From Candidatus Kuenenia stuttgartensis (GTDB lineage Bacteria > Planctomycetota > Planctomycetia > Gemmatales > Gemmataceae), in NCBI GenBank assembly GCA_945875585.1, contig CAMCLK010000013.1:33511-97510 (forward strand): DNA of 64,000 nucleotides. The letters are read 5' to 3'. Position 1 is the first letter of the stretch, and the number at the start of each line of letters is the position of its first letter. The translations under genes and the position numbers were made by a program. The notes beneath the pieces were generated by a model, which was not told the DNA's origin, ran no database searches, and worked only from the letters and a program-made list of their open reading frames with translations. Shown piece by piece: positions 16,897 to 25,049 of the stretch.

Positions 16897-18162
16897 ATGC
16901 GCGGATTGCTGGTAATGGTATCGATGGGGCTTGCGGTGGTGGCTGTGCAGGCGGAGCCTTGGCCCACTTGGCGTGGTCCGAAGGGCGATGGCCATTCCTC
17001 GGAAAAGGGCCTGCCTACCATGTGGAGCGACAGCAAGAACCTGCTGTGGAAAGCACCGTTGCCGGGTATGGGTTGCTCGACCCCTGTTGTTTGGGGCGAT
17101 GCCATTTTCCTGACATGTGTCGAAAACCAGAATCTGCTGCTGCTGGCTCTCGATACCAAAGGCAAGGAAAAATGGCGCGCCAAACTGGGCGAGGGGAACG
17201 TTCCGGCTCGCACAGACGAAGGCAACTGGGCCTCGGCGTCGGCGGTTACCGATGGCAAACATGTTTGGGCTTATGTGGGTTCCGGCGACATTGCCTGTTA
17301 CACCGTGGCAGGTGCCAAGGTGTGGGCCTTCAACCTGCAGCAGAAATATGGAAAATTCAACATCCAGTTTGGCATGCATTCAACGCCAATCCTGCACGAT
17401 GGCAAACTGTATCTCCAGTTGTTCCACACGGGGGCTCAACTGGTTATCTCTCTTGAAGCTGCCACCGGCAAAGAATTGTGGAAGGTGAACCGAACCAGCG
17501 ATGGAACCGACGAATGCCCCCATTCTTATGCTTCGCCAGTACTCTGGCAGGCTGGCGAAAAGGCTTACCTCATCACCCATGGAAATGATTACGCTGTGGC
17601 GCACGATCTTGCAGATGGCCATGAATTATGGCGACTAGGGAACCTCAACCCAAAGGATAAGTATAATAAGACGCTCCGGTTTGTTGCTTCGCCAGTGGCT
17701 GCTCCCAATCTGATCGTTGTTCCTACAGCAAAGAATGGGCAGGTCGTTGCCTTGAAACCTGATGCTACTGGAATGGTTGGACCGGGCTCCAAACACGAAC
17801 AGTGGCGCAAGCCCAGCAATACGCCCGATGTCCCCTCTCCTCTTGTGGCTGATGGCCTTGTTTACCTTTGCCGCGAAAACGGCACGCTGATCTGCCTCGA
17901 TGCGGTAACGGGCGAAGAATATTACCAAGAGCGCACCACTGCTGGGCGCTTCCGCGCATCGCCAGTACTTCTCGATGGTCATCTGCTGCTGACGAACCGC
18001 GACAAGGGCACAGTAACGGTGGTCAAGGCAGGCAAGAAATTTGTCCGCGTTTCCGACAACACGGTGCCCGATGTGCTGGCGGCATCCCCTGCAGTTGCTG
18101 ATGGCAAAATCTACCTGCGCGGGTTTAAGTACCTGTGGGCCATCAGTGCTTCGGCACAATAA
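16897..18162 (+). CDS. Secreted PQQ-type (YWTD-like) beta-propeller protein, copy 1
   Basis: The ATG at 16897 starts a clear signal peptide (MRGLLVMVSMGLAVVAVQA); the longer upstream frame adds 36 residues without signal features. The 421-residue product begins its mature part with EPWPTWRGPKGDG and has PQQ-like propeller blades throughout (VISLEAATGKELWKV, LICLDAVTGEEYYQE). These planctomycete proteins are exported; binding of PQQ itself is not established, and they may be scaffolds. ComEC follows within 12 bases but has no obvious functional link. Two paralogues are at 51065 and 53523. Confidence 0.88.
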   Translation: MRGLLVMVSMGLAVVAVQAEPWPTWRGPKGDGHSSEKGLPTMWSDSKNLLWKAPLPGMGCSTPVVWGDAIFLTCVENQNLLLLALDTKGKEKWRAKLGEGNVPARTDEGNWASASAVTDGKHVWAYVGSGDIACYTVAGAKVWAFNLQQKYGKFNIQFGMHSTPILHDGKLYLQLFHTGAQLVISLEAATGKELWKVNRTSDGTDECPHSYASPVLWQAGEKAYLITHGNDYAVAHDLADGHELWRLGNLNPKDKYNKTLRFVASPVAAPNLIVVPTAKNGQVVALKPDATGMVGPGSKHEQWRKPSNTPDVPSPLVADGLVYLCRENGTLICLDAVTGEEYYQERTTAGRFRASPVLLDGHLLLTNRDKGTVTVVKAGKKFVRVSDNTVPDVLAASPAVADGKIYLRGFKYLWAISASAQ

Positions 18163-18174
18163 AGGCACCCTGAG

Positions 18175-20688
18175 GTGTCTGCAGGTTCGGGGTTTTCCAA
18201 CCTGTCGGGGCCTTTGCTGGCTATTGTTGGCTCATTACACAATGTTTGGCGGTCGGCGCCTTTGGCCCCGGCCGCCATTGCATTTACTGTTGGGGCAACA
18301 GCAGACAGGGTGCTGGCTCCCCAGCCATGGATGGTGGCGCTGGCGCTTCTGGCGGTCATCACATCTGCTGCCTTTCATGCTTCTGGCAGGCCGTTGTGGC
18401 TGCTGATACTAGTGGCACTTGTCGGGGCAGGCCGCAACGGCGCTGCTGTTTCTTGGACCATGGAACACGATCTGGCTTCACTACTGGGCGATGACCCTAT
18501 TCCAATGCGTATCGAGGCCGTTGTTCTGGAAGGGCCAGACATAACCCCTGCGGGAAAAACCGATCCCTTGCGGACATCGCCCCTTCCGCCCCGTTACGAG
18601 GCGATTGTGGCTGTAAAAAAAATCTGGATAGCGGGCGATCCAACACCAGCTTCAGGAACCATGCACGTGTCGGGTTCCGGGATGGCGCCTTTGATTGTTC
18701 CGGGAGACTGTATCGACGCTGTCGGGCAAGCGCAATTACCACAAGCTCCATCCAATCCGGGTGAAACAGACTCTCGGGAGGCATGGTGGGCCAAAGGAGT
18801 GCATGGGGAATTACGCGTTGCGGATCGCCCGGGCGATCTGGTTCCACTAGGCCCATCGAATGACTGGGATCTCCGTATTCTGTTATCACGTGTGAGACGC
18901 TGGGCCTCGTCGAGACTGGCTGCTGCTGTGGACCCGACGATTGAACCACTGGCTGCGGCATTGCTTTTGGGCGAAACGAATCGCCTTTCCCGTGAAAACT
19001 GGGATCAGTACCGACGTACAGGGGTGGTTCATGTTCTCGCCATTTCAGGGCAGCATCTGGTGTTGTTGGCACTGTTTCTGGCCATGGCGGGGCGGGTTTT
19101 CGGATGGCGTAAAACAGCACTGGCAGTTCCTGTAGCGTGCACGGTGCTGATCTATGCGGGAATGACCGGTGCCCGACCGGCAGCATTGCGTGCGGCAGCA
19201 ACTGTTGGCGCCTTGGCGTTTGCTGACATGCTCAGGCGTCCGCGTCATTTGCCTTCAGCCATTGCGCTGAGCTGGATTGTGGTTGGACTGATTGATCCGG
19301 GTGATTTATTCAGCACCGGATGCCTTTTGTCGTTTTTGGCGACTATGCTTCTGTACTGGGCAACAACGGGTTGGTCCGCCCCACCCACTGAGCAGGAAGA
19401 TGCCTTGGCTCGGGCCCGCGACATGGGGCGGTCGTTACCTTGGCGGTGGACACGTACCGTACTGCTTGGAATCGCAGGTGCTTATGGTGCCAACCTCGTG
19501 ATCTGGATTGGATTGGCACCTATGGTGGCTGCCCGCACCCATCTGATCAGCCCGGCGGCACTGCTGGTTGGCCCGCCCTTGGCGATTCTTGGATCTTTGG
19601 CACTTCTGCCAGGGTTTCCTCTCCTATTGATAGGAAACAGTATTCCATTAGTATCGGCTGGCTTGGGCTGGTGCGTTGCCATGGCTTTGGGAGGGTGTTC
19701 GCATCTGGTGGCATGGGCGTCTACCTGGCCGGGCGGAAGTCTTTGGGTTGGTGATATCACAATTCCTTGGCTTGTGGTCTGGCACCTGCTTCTCATTCCC
19801 ATAATTGCGGCGCAAGGTAGTGCGGAACGACTGCGTGCCGCTACGCCAGCACTCGCATGGTTGGCACTGGGGCTGGCAATAGCCCTGGCCCCACCCAAGC
19901 GCACAGATCCGTGGCGTTGCACATTTTTGTCGGTTGGCCATGGCGGCTGCACTGTTATTGAATGGGCCGATGGCACCACCACCGTTTACGATGCCGGTTC
20001 TCTGGCAGGCCCAGGCGTGGGCCGTCGGGTTCTTGTTCCATTTTTGTGGTACAGAGGCATCGACAAGATCGATGAGCTGATACTTTCCCACGCTGATTTG
20101 GATCATTTCAACGGTGTTCTCGATCTTGTGGAACGTATTCCGGTCGGAAAAGTAATCACTTCGTCGTGGTTTGCCCGCAAGGACCAGCCTGGGGTGCATT
20201 ACGTGCTCGATGGCTTAGTGCGGAACAATATTCCCATCGAAACGGTAGATGCGGGCGCCATTGTTGAACACCAAGGTAATTCTCTGGAGTTTCTCCATCC
20301 ACGGCATCAATTTGTGGCGACAACGCAGAATGAGGCGAGTGTTGTGGTTGTGCTGCGAAGTCCAGCTGGGTCTGTTCTGCTTACGGGCGATCTCGAAGGT
20401 GCCGGGCAGTCCGCTATGTTGCGCTTGCAGCCAATTCCAAACGTCACGGTACTTCAGGCACCACACCATGGTGGCGCCGCTGCCAATAACAGTGCATTCC
20501 TAGCTTGGACGCGGCCATGGTTGATTGTGGCCCAGCAAGATGGCCGCCGAGCAACAGCAAGTGGGCCCAACGGAACGGGTTGGTGGAACACCCATACCCA
20601 TGGCGCGATTACAGTTCGCCCAGCAGGAAATTCCATAATTGCCGAGAGCTTTCTTACAGGCCAGCGCTTGGTGCACATTTCCCGATAA
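18175..20688 (+). CDS. comEC: ComEC/Rec2 family DNA-uptake channel protein
   Basis: The 837-residue protein has the three ComEC parts: an N-terminal hydrophobic region with a soluble DUF4131/OB-like section (about 30-250), a Competence multi-helix membrane domain (about 255-570, beginning LAAALLLGETNRLSRENWDQYRRTG), and a C-terminal metallo-beta-lactamase domain with HADLDH (His639, Asp641, Asp643, His644). ComEC moves single-stranded DNA across the inner membrane during natural transformation. Start is GTG at 18175, with a weak ribosome binding site, so the exact start is uncertain. No other competence gene is visible in the window. Confidence 0.92.
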   Translation: MSAGSGFSNLSGPLLAIVGSLHNVWRSAPLAPAAIAFTVGATADRVLAPQPWMVALALLAVITSAAFHASGRPLWLLILVALVGAGRNGAAVSWTMEHDLASLLGDDPIPMRIEAVVLEGPDITPAGKTDPLRTSPLPPRYEAIVAVKKIWIAGDPTPASGTMHVSGSGMAPLIVPGDCIDAVGQAQLPQAPSNPGETDSREAWWAKGVHGELRVADRPGDLVPLGPSNDWDLRILLSRVRRWASSRLAAAVDPTIEPLAAALLLGETNRLSRENWDQYRRTGVVHVLAISGQHLVLLALFLAMAGRVFGWRKTALAVPVACTVLIYAGMTGARPAALRAAATVGALAFADMLRRPRHLPSAIALSWIVVGLIDPGDLFSTGCLLSFLATMLLYWATTGWSAPPTEQEDALARARDMGRSLPWRWTRTVLLGIAGAYGANLVIWIGLAPMVAARTHLISPAALLVGPPLAILGSLALLPGFPLLLIGNSIPLVSAGLGWCVAMALGGCSHLVAWASTWPGGSLWVGDITIPWLVVWHLLLIPIIAAQGSAERLRAATPALAWLALGLAIALAPPKRTDPWRCTFLSVGHGGCTVIEWADGTTTVYDAGSLAGPGVGRRVLVPFLWYRGIDKIDELILSHADLDHFNGVLDLVERIPVGKVITSSWFARKDQPGVHYVLDGLVRNNIPIETVDAGAIVEHQGNSLEFLHPRHQFVATTQNEASVVVVLRSPAGSVLLTGDLEGAGQSAMLRLQPIPNVTVLQAPHHGGAAANNSAFLAWTRPWLIVAQQDGRRATASGPNGTGWWNTHTHGAITVRPAGNSIIAESFLTGQRLVHISR

Positions 20689-20808
20689 TCATTAATTCCA
20701 TAATTCCAACCGACTGCGGACAGTTGGTCGAGCGTAATGTTTTTATAGGGCTGACTTAAAACGCCCCCTGTGTCAGAAGATTCTCATGGTGTACGGGAGG
20801 GTTTTGTC

Positions 20809-21390
20809 ATGATGCGATCCTTGCGATGTGCCGGATGGGTGGTCATGGCCCTACTGGCAGCGAATGGAGTTGGTCTCCAGGCCGACCATATGGCTGGTGG
20901 CCAAGGGGGAGGGGGCGGTGGCCCCGGTGGTGGCGGCCAGGGCGGCGGAAAAATGGGTGGCGGCGGTGGTGGTTCAGGTAAAATGGGTGGCGGCGGCGGC
21001 CAATGCGATAAAGGCGGCGGTGGCGGCAAAGGTGGCGGAAAGATGGGTGGCGGTGGCCCTGGCGGTCAAGGTGGGCCAGGTGGTGGCGGCCAAGGTGGTG
21101 GGAAAATGGGCGGCGGCGGAAAAATGGGAGGCGGCCAGGGAGGCCCAGGTGGCGGTGGTCAAGGTGGTGGGAAGATGGGCGGTGGCGGCTTTGGTGGGCC
21201 CGGTGGCGGCATGCAAAATAATGCAATCGCTGCTCAAAACATGATGGCCATGCAAAATGCGCGTGCGGTGCAGGCGTCTCAAGCGGCCCATGCGGCTTAT
21301 ATTGCTAACCTCAATGCCCGTGCTGCTCAGTCAGCAGCCGTCCAAAGTGCAGCCAAGCGCATTGCCGCTGGCGATGCTCTGAGTCGATGA
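20809..21390 (+). CDS. Secreted glycine-rich protein with GGGKMGGG repeats
   Basis: The ATG at 20809 has GGGAGG 8 bases upstream. The 193-residue product starts with a signal peptide (MMRSLRCAGWVVMALLAANGVGLQA). Residues about 30-137 are almost wholly Gly, Gln, Pro, Lys and Met in repeats built on GGGKMGGG, GGQGGPGG and GGGGQGGG, with one lone Cys (QCDKGG). The C-terminal 55 residues are Ala/Gln/Asn/Met-rich and probably helical. I do not recognise a family. Ribosome binding site, signal peptide and non-repeat tail argue for a real gene. A structural, surface or matrix role is a guess. Confidence 0.75.
   Translation: MMRSLRCAGWVVMALLAANGVGLQADHMAGGQGGGGGGPGGGGQGGGKMGGGGGGSGKMGGGGGQCDKGGGGGKGGGKMGGGGPGGQGGPGGGGQGGGKMGGGGKMGGGQGGPGGGGQGGGKMGGGGFGGPGGGMQNNAIAAQNMMAMQNARAVQASQAAHAAYIANLNARAAQSAAVQSAAKRIAAGDALSR
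20890..21219 (+). repeat. Degenerate GGN-rich tandem coding repeats
   Basis: Imperfect repeats of a GGYGGNGGYAARATGGGYGG-like unit encode the Gly/Lys/Met repeats. At least seven units containing AA(A/G)ATGGG are visible, several nearly identical over 30 or more bases (for example around 20933 and 21160). Copy number is likely to vary between strains. Confidence 0.8.
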
Positions 21391-21404
21391 TTATTAAGCT
21401 GAAC

Positions 21405-21436
21405 CGTCATCCCTTGTGATTGAACGAGGGATGACG
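21405..21436. terminator. Hairpin shared by the ends of the glycine-rich gene and the usp gene
   Basis: CGTCATCCCT (21405-21414) pairs with AGGGATGACG (21427-21436). It starts 14 bases after the glycine-rich gene stop and includes the last codons and stop of the convergent usp gene. There is no T-run, so it is a weak terminator candidate. Confidence 0.35.
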
Positions 21437-21868
21437 AACTGTTAGAACCGGGCAAGGCGCCATGCGCAGGATTTTTTCAGCAACGCTCCCTAGCAGCATG
21501 TGGGCCATGCCCGATCTGCCATGAGTTCCTAGTACCAATAAATCGCAATGCCGTTTCTGTGCTTGTCCCAGAATCGACTCCAACGGCGATCCTTCCAGCA
21601 GCAATGTGGCTACAGACAAACCACGTGAACGCAACTCATCGGCGTGGTTTTCTAGGCATGCCCGGGCTTCCACCAAGTGTGCTTCGCCCGGGTTCGAGAA
21701 AAAGGGCGGCGCGCACCCTGCTGGCATGGGCGGGACGAGGGGTGTTACAACATGCACCAGATCCACAGCTGCGCCAAATTGACGAGCTAAAAGCTCTGCA
21801 TATTCGAGTGCGAGACGTGAAGATTCAGAAAAATCGAGGGCGACGAGAATGTGTTGAATGCTCGCCAT
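21407..21868 (-). CDS. Universal stress protein (UspA family)
   Basis: The 153-residue protein is a single Usp domain. It opens with HILVALDFSESSRLALEYA and ends with the ATP-binding signature Gx2Gx9G(S/T): Gly114, Gly117, Gly127-Ser128 in LVLGTHGRSG...LLGS. The ATP-binding subclass is therefore likely. AGGAG precedes the ATG. It follows the aminotransferase gene by 21 bases on the same strand and is probably the last gene of the lysS run. Confidence 0.92.
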   Translation of the reverse strand: MASIQHILVALDFSESSRLALEYAELLARQFGAAVDLVHVVTPLVPPMPAGCAPPFFSNPGEAHLVEARACLENHADELRSRGLSVATLLLEGSPLESILGQAQKRHCDLLVLGTHGRSGMAHMLLGSVAEKILRMAPCPVLTVRHPSFNHKG

Positions 21869-21889
21869 GGGCAGACTCCTGGTGGATAC

Positions 21890-22756
21890 TCAGGAATTCC
21901 CTGCATTCCTGACAAGGTCATGATACTTCCCGCGTAGGCTGCGTGTTACCGGTCCGGGCAAACCATTTCCGATGGGACGACCATCTACTTTCGTTACCGG
22001 AATAATCTCGGCTCCCGTGCCTGTCAGGAACATTTCGTCTGAAGTATAGACATCGTGGCGGGTTAGGGTTTCTTCTAGGGTCTCAATTCCTGAGGCGCGT
22101 GCCAGATCCAATACGGTGGCTCGGGTAATCCCTGCCAGAATACCAGCGTTGCGCGGCGGGGTGCGCAAGCGCCCTTTCTCGACCACGAAAATGTTATCGG
22201 CCGTGCATTCAGCCACTTCACCCATGTGGTTGAGCATGATCGCTTCGGGAACACCTGCCTGTATAGCCTCCAGCTTGGCGAGAATATTGTTGAGGTAGTT
22301 CAGGCTCTTGATGCGCGGATTGAGAGCATTGGGATGGTTGCGAATCGTGCTCGCGGTGACGATCTCCATGCCTTTTTCGTACATTTCTACAGGGTAAAGG
22401 CTGATACCATCCGCGATGATTATCACTTGCGGTACTGGGCAGGAACGAGGATCCAGCCCCAGATTTCCCACACCCCGGGTCACGATAAGCCGGACGTAAC
22501 CATCACTCATTCCGCTGGCAAGCACTGTCGCTTCAACATCGTTGGCCAAAGTCTCTAGCGTGCCGGGAATAACCAAATGAATATGGCGGGCGCTCTCCTC
22601 GAGCCGTTCCAGATGCTCGCGCAACTTGAAGACGCGGCCAGAGTAAAATCGCAATCCCTCGAATACGCCGTCCCCGTACAGGAACCCGTGATCGTATACA
22701 GAAATGACAGCACGTTCACGCGGGACGCGCTCACCGTTGAGGTAGATGGCCGACAC
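21890..22756 (-). CDS. ilvE: Branched-chain amino acid aminotransferase (class IV)
   Basis: The start is a GTG at 22756, with GGAGG six bases upstream; the longer frame adds 39 unrelated residues. The 288-residue protein has the class IV fold: YDHGFLYGDGVFEGLR (21-36), the PLP lysine Lys150 in PRIKSLNYLNNI, and EVAECTADNIF. It transfers amino groups between Leu/Ile/Val and 2-oxoglutarate; D-amino acid aminotransferase or aminodeoxychorismate lyase are alternatives, but the motifs favour IlvE. The start lies 26 bases inside the 3' end of the ABC ATPase gene, so translation is coupled. Confidence 0.88.
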   Translation of the reverse strand: MSAIYLNGERVPRERAVISVYDHGFLYGDGVFEGLRFYSGRVFKLREHLERLEESARHIHLVIPGTLETLANDVEATVLASGMSDGYVRLIVTRGVGNLGLDPRSCPVPQVIIIADGISLYPVEMYEKGMEIVTASTIRNHPNALNPRIKSLNYLNNILAKLEAIQAGVPEAIMLNHMGEVAECTADNIFVVEKGRLRTPPRNAGILAGITRATVLDLARASGIETLEETLTRHDVYTSDEMFLTGTGAEIIPVTKVDGRPIGNGLPGPVTRSLRGKYHDLVRNAGNS

Positions 22757-23609
22757 CGAACACCTCCGGACGCCCGGGATTTGAGCTCCCTGCGCCATTT
22801 GAAACAAACAAGGCGTCGCGCCTGTCCAGATGGACAGACTGGTCTTCGCCATGCGGAAGATGATAACCACCACCCACGGACTTCAATCCGACAATCGGCG
22901 AGGATAGGTCCACCCGGCCATGGGTCAGGCGGACCACCCGGTCCGTGGTTCGGGCCATCTCCAGATTATGGGTGACCATGATGATAGTCAGGCCTTCTTC
23001 GGTGTTCAAGGCGCGCAGCAGGCGGGCAATGTCTGCTCCGGCATCTTCATCAAGGTTACCTGTGGGTTCATCAGCCAGAAGCACCCTGGGATTGTTGATG
23101 AGCGCCCGGGCAATAGCGGCCCGTTGCATTTCACCTCCAGACAGCTCGCAAGGACGGTGGTCGAGGCGATGTCCCAGACCTACTCGTTCGAGTAGTGCTC
23201 GGGCTCGCTGGATGGCATCGGCCCGTCGGAAGGGCCAGGCCCAAATCGACGAGGCAATGTAAAGCGGTGCGAGCACGTTCTCGAGTGCCGAAAGTTCCGG
23301 CAACAGGTGGTAAAACTGGAAAATGAACCCGAACGACTTGTTGCGCAACTTGTCGCGTCGCCTCGCACCCGCCTGATCAATCCGTTCGCCATCCAGCCAA
23401 ACCTCTCCGGCATCCGCTTGGTCGAGCGTGCCCAGAAGGTGAAGCAAGGTGCTTTTGCCCGATCCCGAGGCGCCCACAACGCTAAGAAATTCTCCAGCTT
23501 CCACGGTCAGGTCAACACCTTTGAGAACTTCCGTGGCAATGGCTCCACGCATGTAGGTCTTCCGCACCTGCCGTGCTTGAAGAACCGGCGTGTTGATTGT
23601 GGTTGGCAT
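22731..23609 (-). CDS. lolD: LolD-like ABC transporter ATP-binding protein with an extended tail
   Basis: The 292-residue ATPase has Walker A GASGSGKST (46-54), Q-loop, signature LSGGE (156-160), Walker B VLLADEP and the H-loop His214. Sequence and the neighbouring LolC/E-type permease point to a MacB/LolD lipoprotein-release or related system. The conserved domain ends near residue 235. A further 57 residues (from LSSPIVGLKSVGGGYH) do not look like any LolD and run over the ribosome binding site and start of ilvE. This suggests loss of an earlier stop codon. Confidence 0.9.
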   Translation of the reverse strand: MPTTINTPVLQARQVRKTYMRGAIATEVLKGVDLTVEAGEFLSVVGASGSGKSTLLHLLGTLDQADAGEVWLDGERIDQAGARRRDKLRNKSFGFIFQFYHLLPELSALENVLAPLYIASSIWAWPFRRADAIQRARALLERVGLGHRLDHRPCELSGGEMQRAAIARALINNPRVLLADEPTGNLDEDAGADIARLLRALNTEEGLTIIMVTHNLEMARTTDRVVRLTHGRVDLSSPIVGLKSVGGGYHLPHGEDQSVHLDRRDALFVSNGAGSSNPGRPEVFGVGHLPQR

Positions 23610-23633
23610 GTCCCGTCGTCTCCGTGTTGTTGA

Positions 23634-25040
23634 TCACTCGAAACGCAGGGCCCGCACAGGGTGCAGGAACGCTGCTCTCAAAGCTGGCAGGATGCTGAAG
23701 AGGACCGCGATTCCAACCGAACCAAGGTTGACCAAGGCGATGGCCATGGGCTGGATTTCAGTGGGGATACGGTCGAAATAGTAGACATCGCGAGGAAAGA
23801 TATCCTGCCCGGTGGACCGTGCCAGGAACTGCTCGATCTCGTTGATGTTGACGGTGATCGCCAAGCCCATCAGCGTGCCAATTCCGGCGCCGATCATGCC
23901 CAGAAGAAGGCCATAAGTGAGGAAGATCTGCAAAACGCCCATGTTGGAGGCGCCAAGAGACTTCAATATTCCGATATCACGTGTTTTTTCAACAACAATC
24001 ATCGAGAATATGGCAAGAATTCCGAATCCAGCCACCGCGATGATGAGAAACAGCAGGATGTTGAGAATGCCCTTTTCAACGCGGATGGCCGCGAGAACGG
24101 CGCCTTGTTTCTCTTCCCAGGTCTGGACATCAAGACTGTCCTGCACAAACAACTCTTTCAGTCGGGCCACGACAGCCGGCGCCTTGTTGTAGTCGCGCAG
24201 GCGGATTTGTATCGACGTTACCCGGCCTTCCATGGACCGCAGCTTTTGCAGGTGTTCAAGCGGAACGAATATGAATTGGGAATCGTATTCGCTCATCTCA
24301 GACTTAAAGTAGTCTACAACTGCGAATCGGTCATATACTGGCGCGAGTTTCGCTCCCGAAACCGTGGTTAATACCACTTCGTCCCCGGGTTGAAGCGTCC
24401 GCCGATCGCGGGTCGATCCATCCTCCGCTCGCGCCTGCCTATCGCGGAAATGCGCGATGGCATACCCGAGAATCGCCCCTTGGGTGGTGCGTGGAGTGGG
24501 CTTCGGAGCTTCTGGCGGCGGTGGATCATCCGGGTGCCCAAGAGGCGTGAACACCAATGGCTCTGGGCGTTTCTGGCGGTCGAACCGTTCCTTGGCTGTG
24601 GCATCCATCTGGAAATTGGGCTTCTCGCGCCTTTCCGGATCTGTCAAATATTCGGAAAATCCGCCAACAGCGGATCTGCTCGCGGGATCGACTCCAACCA
24701 ATCTGACCGTCTTCGTCACAGGTGTGTCGCGGAACTGGAACTGCAGCATGGCGAATATCTCGAGGGTTGGCGACATCGCCACCACCTCCTTCGCCAACAA
24801 CGGATCATCTTTGATCCGTTTCATTTTGCCTTCCGGATCGGCAAACCCGTCGAAATCGTATGCCTCAAGCATTACGTCGCTCAGCAACCCGTGCAACCGG
24901 TCGCGTAGCTTAGCTGAAAAGCCACCCATGACACTGTTCACCACAATCAGCGTGGCAACGCCCAGCATCACGCTGACCACGCACACAATGGCAAGGTAAC
25001 GGGTCTTCAGGTAACGCCAACACAGAATCAGCTTGTACAT
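23634..25040 (-). CDS. LolC/LolE-type ABC transporter permease
   Basis: The 468-residue protein has one N-terminal membrane helix (YLAIVCVVSVMLGVATLIVVNS), a large periplasmic domain (about 45-315) and three C-terminal FtsX-type helices (about 320-460, including EKTRDIGILKSLGAS). The N-terminal NSVMGGF stretch is typical of LolC/LolE. It should work with the LolD-like ATPase encoded 24 bases downstream, probably as a homodimer since only one permease is present. A proline-rich insert (DDPPPPEAPKPTPRT) lies near 180. Lipoprotein sorting is inferred. Confidence 0.88.
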   Translation of the reverse strand: MYKLILCWRYLKTRYLAIVCVVSVMLGVATLIVVNSVMGGFSAKLRDRLHGLLSDVMLEAYDFDGFADPEGKMKRIKDDPLLAKEVVAMSPTLEIFAMLQFQFRDTPVTKTVRLVGVDPASRSAVGGFSEYLTDPERREKPNFQMDATAKERFDRQKRPEPLVFTPLGHPDDPPPPEAPKPTPRTTQGAILGYAIAHFRDRQARAEDGSTRDRRTLQPGDEVVLTTVSGAKLAPVYDRFAVVDYFKSEMSEYDSQFIFVPLEHLQKLRSMEGRVTSIQIRLRDYNKAPAVVARLKELFVQDSLDVQTWEEKQGAVLAAIRVEKGILNILLFLIIAVAGFGILAIFSMIVVEKTRDIGILKSLGASNMGVLQIFLTYGLLLGMIGAGIGTLMGLAITVNINEIEQFLARSTGQDIFPRDVYYFDRIPTEIQPMAIALVNLGSVGIAVLFSILPALRAAFLHPVRALRFE

Positions 25041-25049
25041 GCACGCTCC

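Noticed and set aside
20890..21219. The GGN repeats as a CRISPR array
   Set aside because: The repeats are in-frame coding with no unique spacers of constant length.
20784..21291. Minus-strand proline- and histidine-rich frames over the glycine repeats
   Set aside because: They are complements of GGN codons and have no start signal; the plus strand has a ribosome binding site and signal peptide.
23661..24371. Plus-strand frame of 236 codons inside the LolC/E permease gene
   Set aside because: It lies antisense to an FtsX-type permease with clear membrane helices and has no family pattern.
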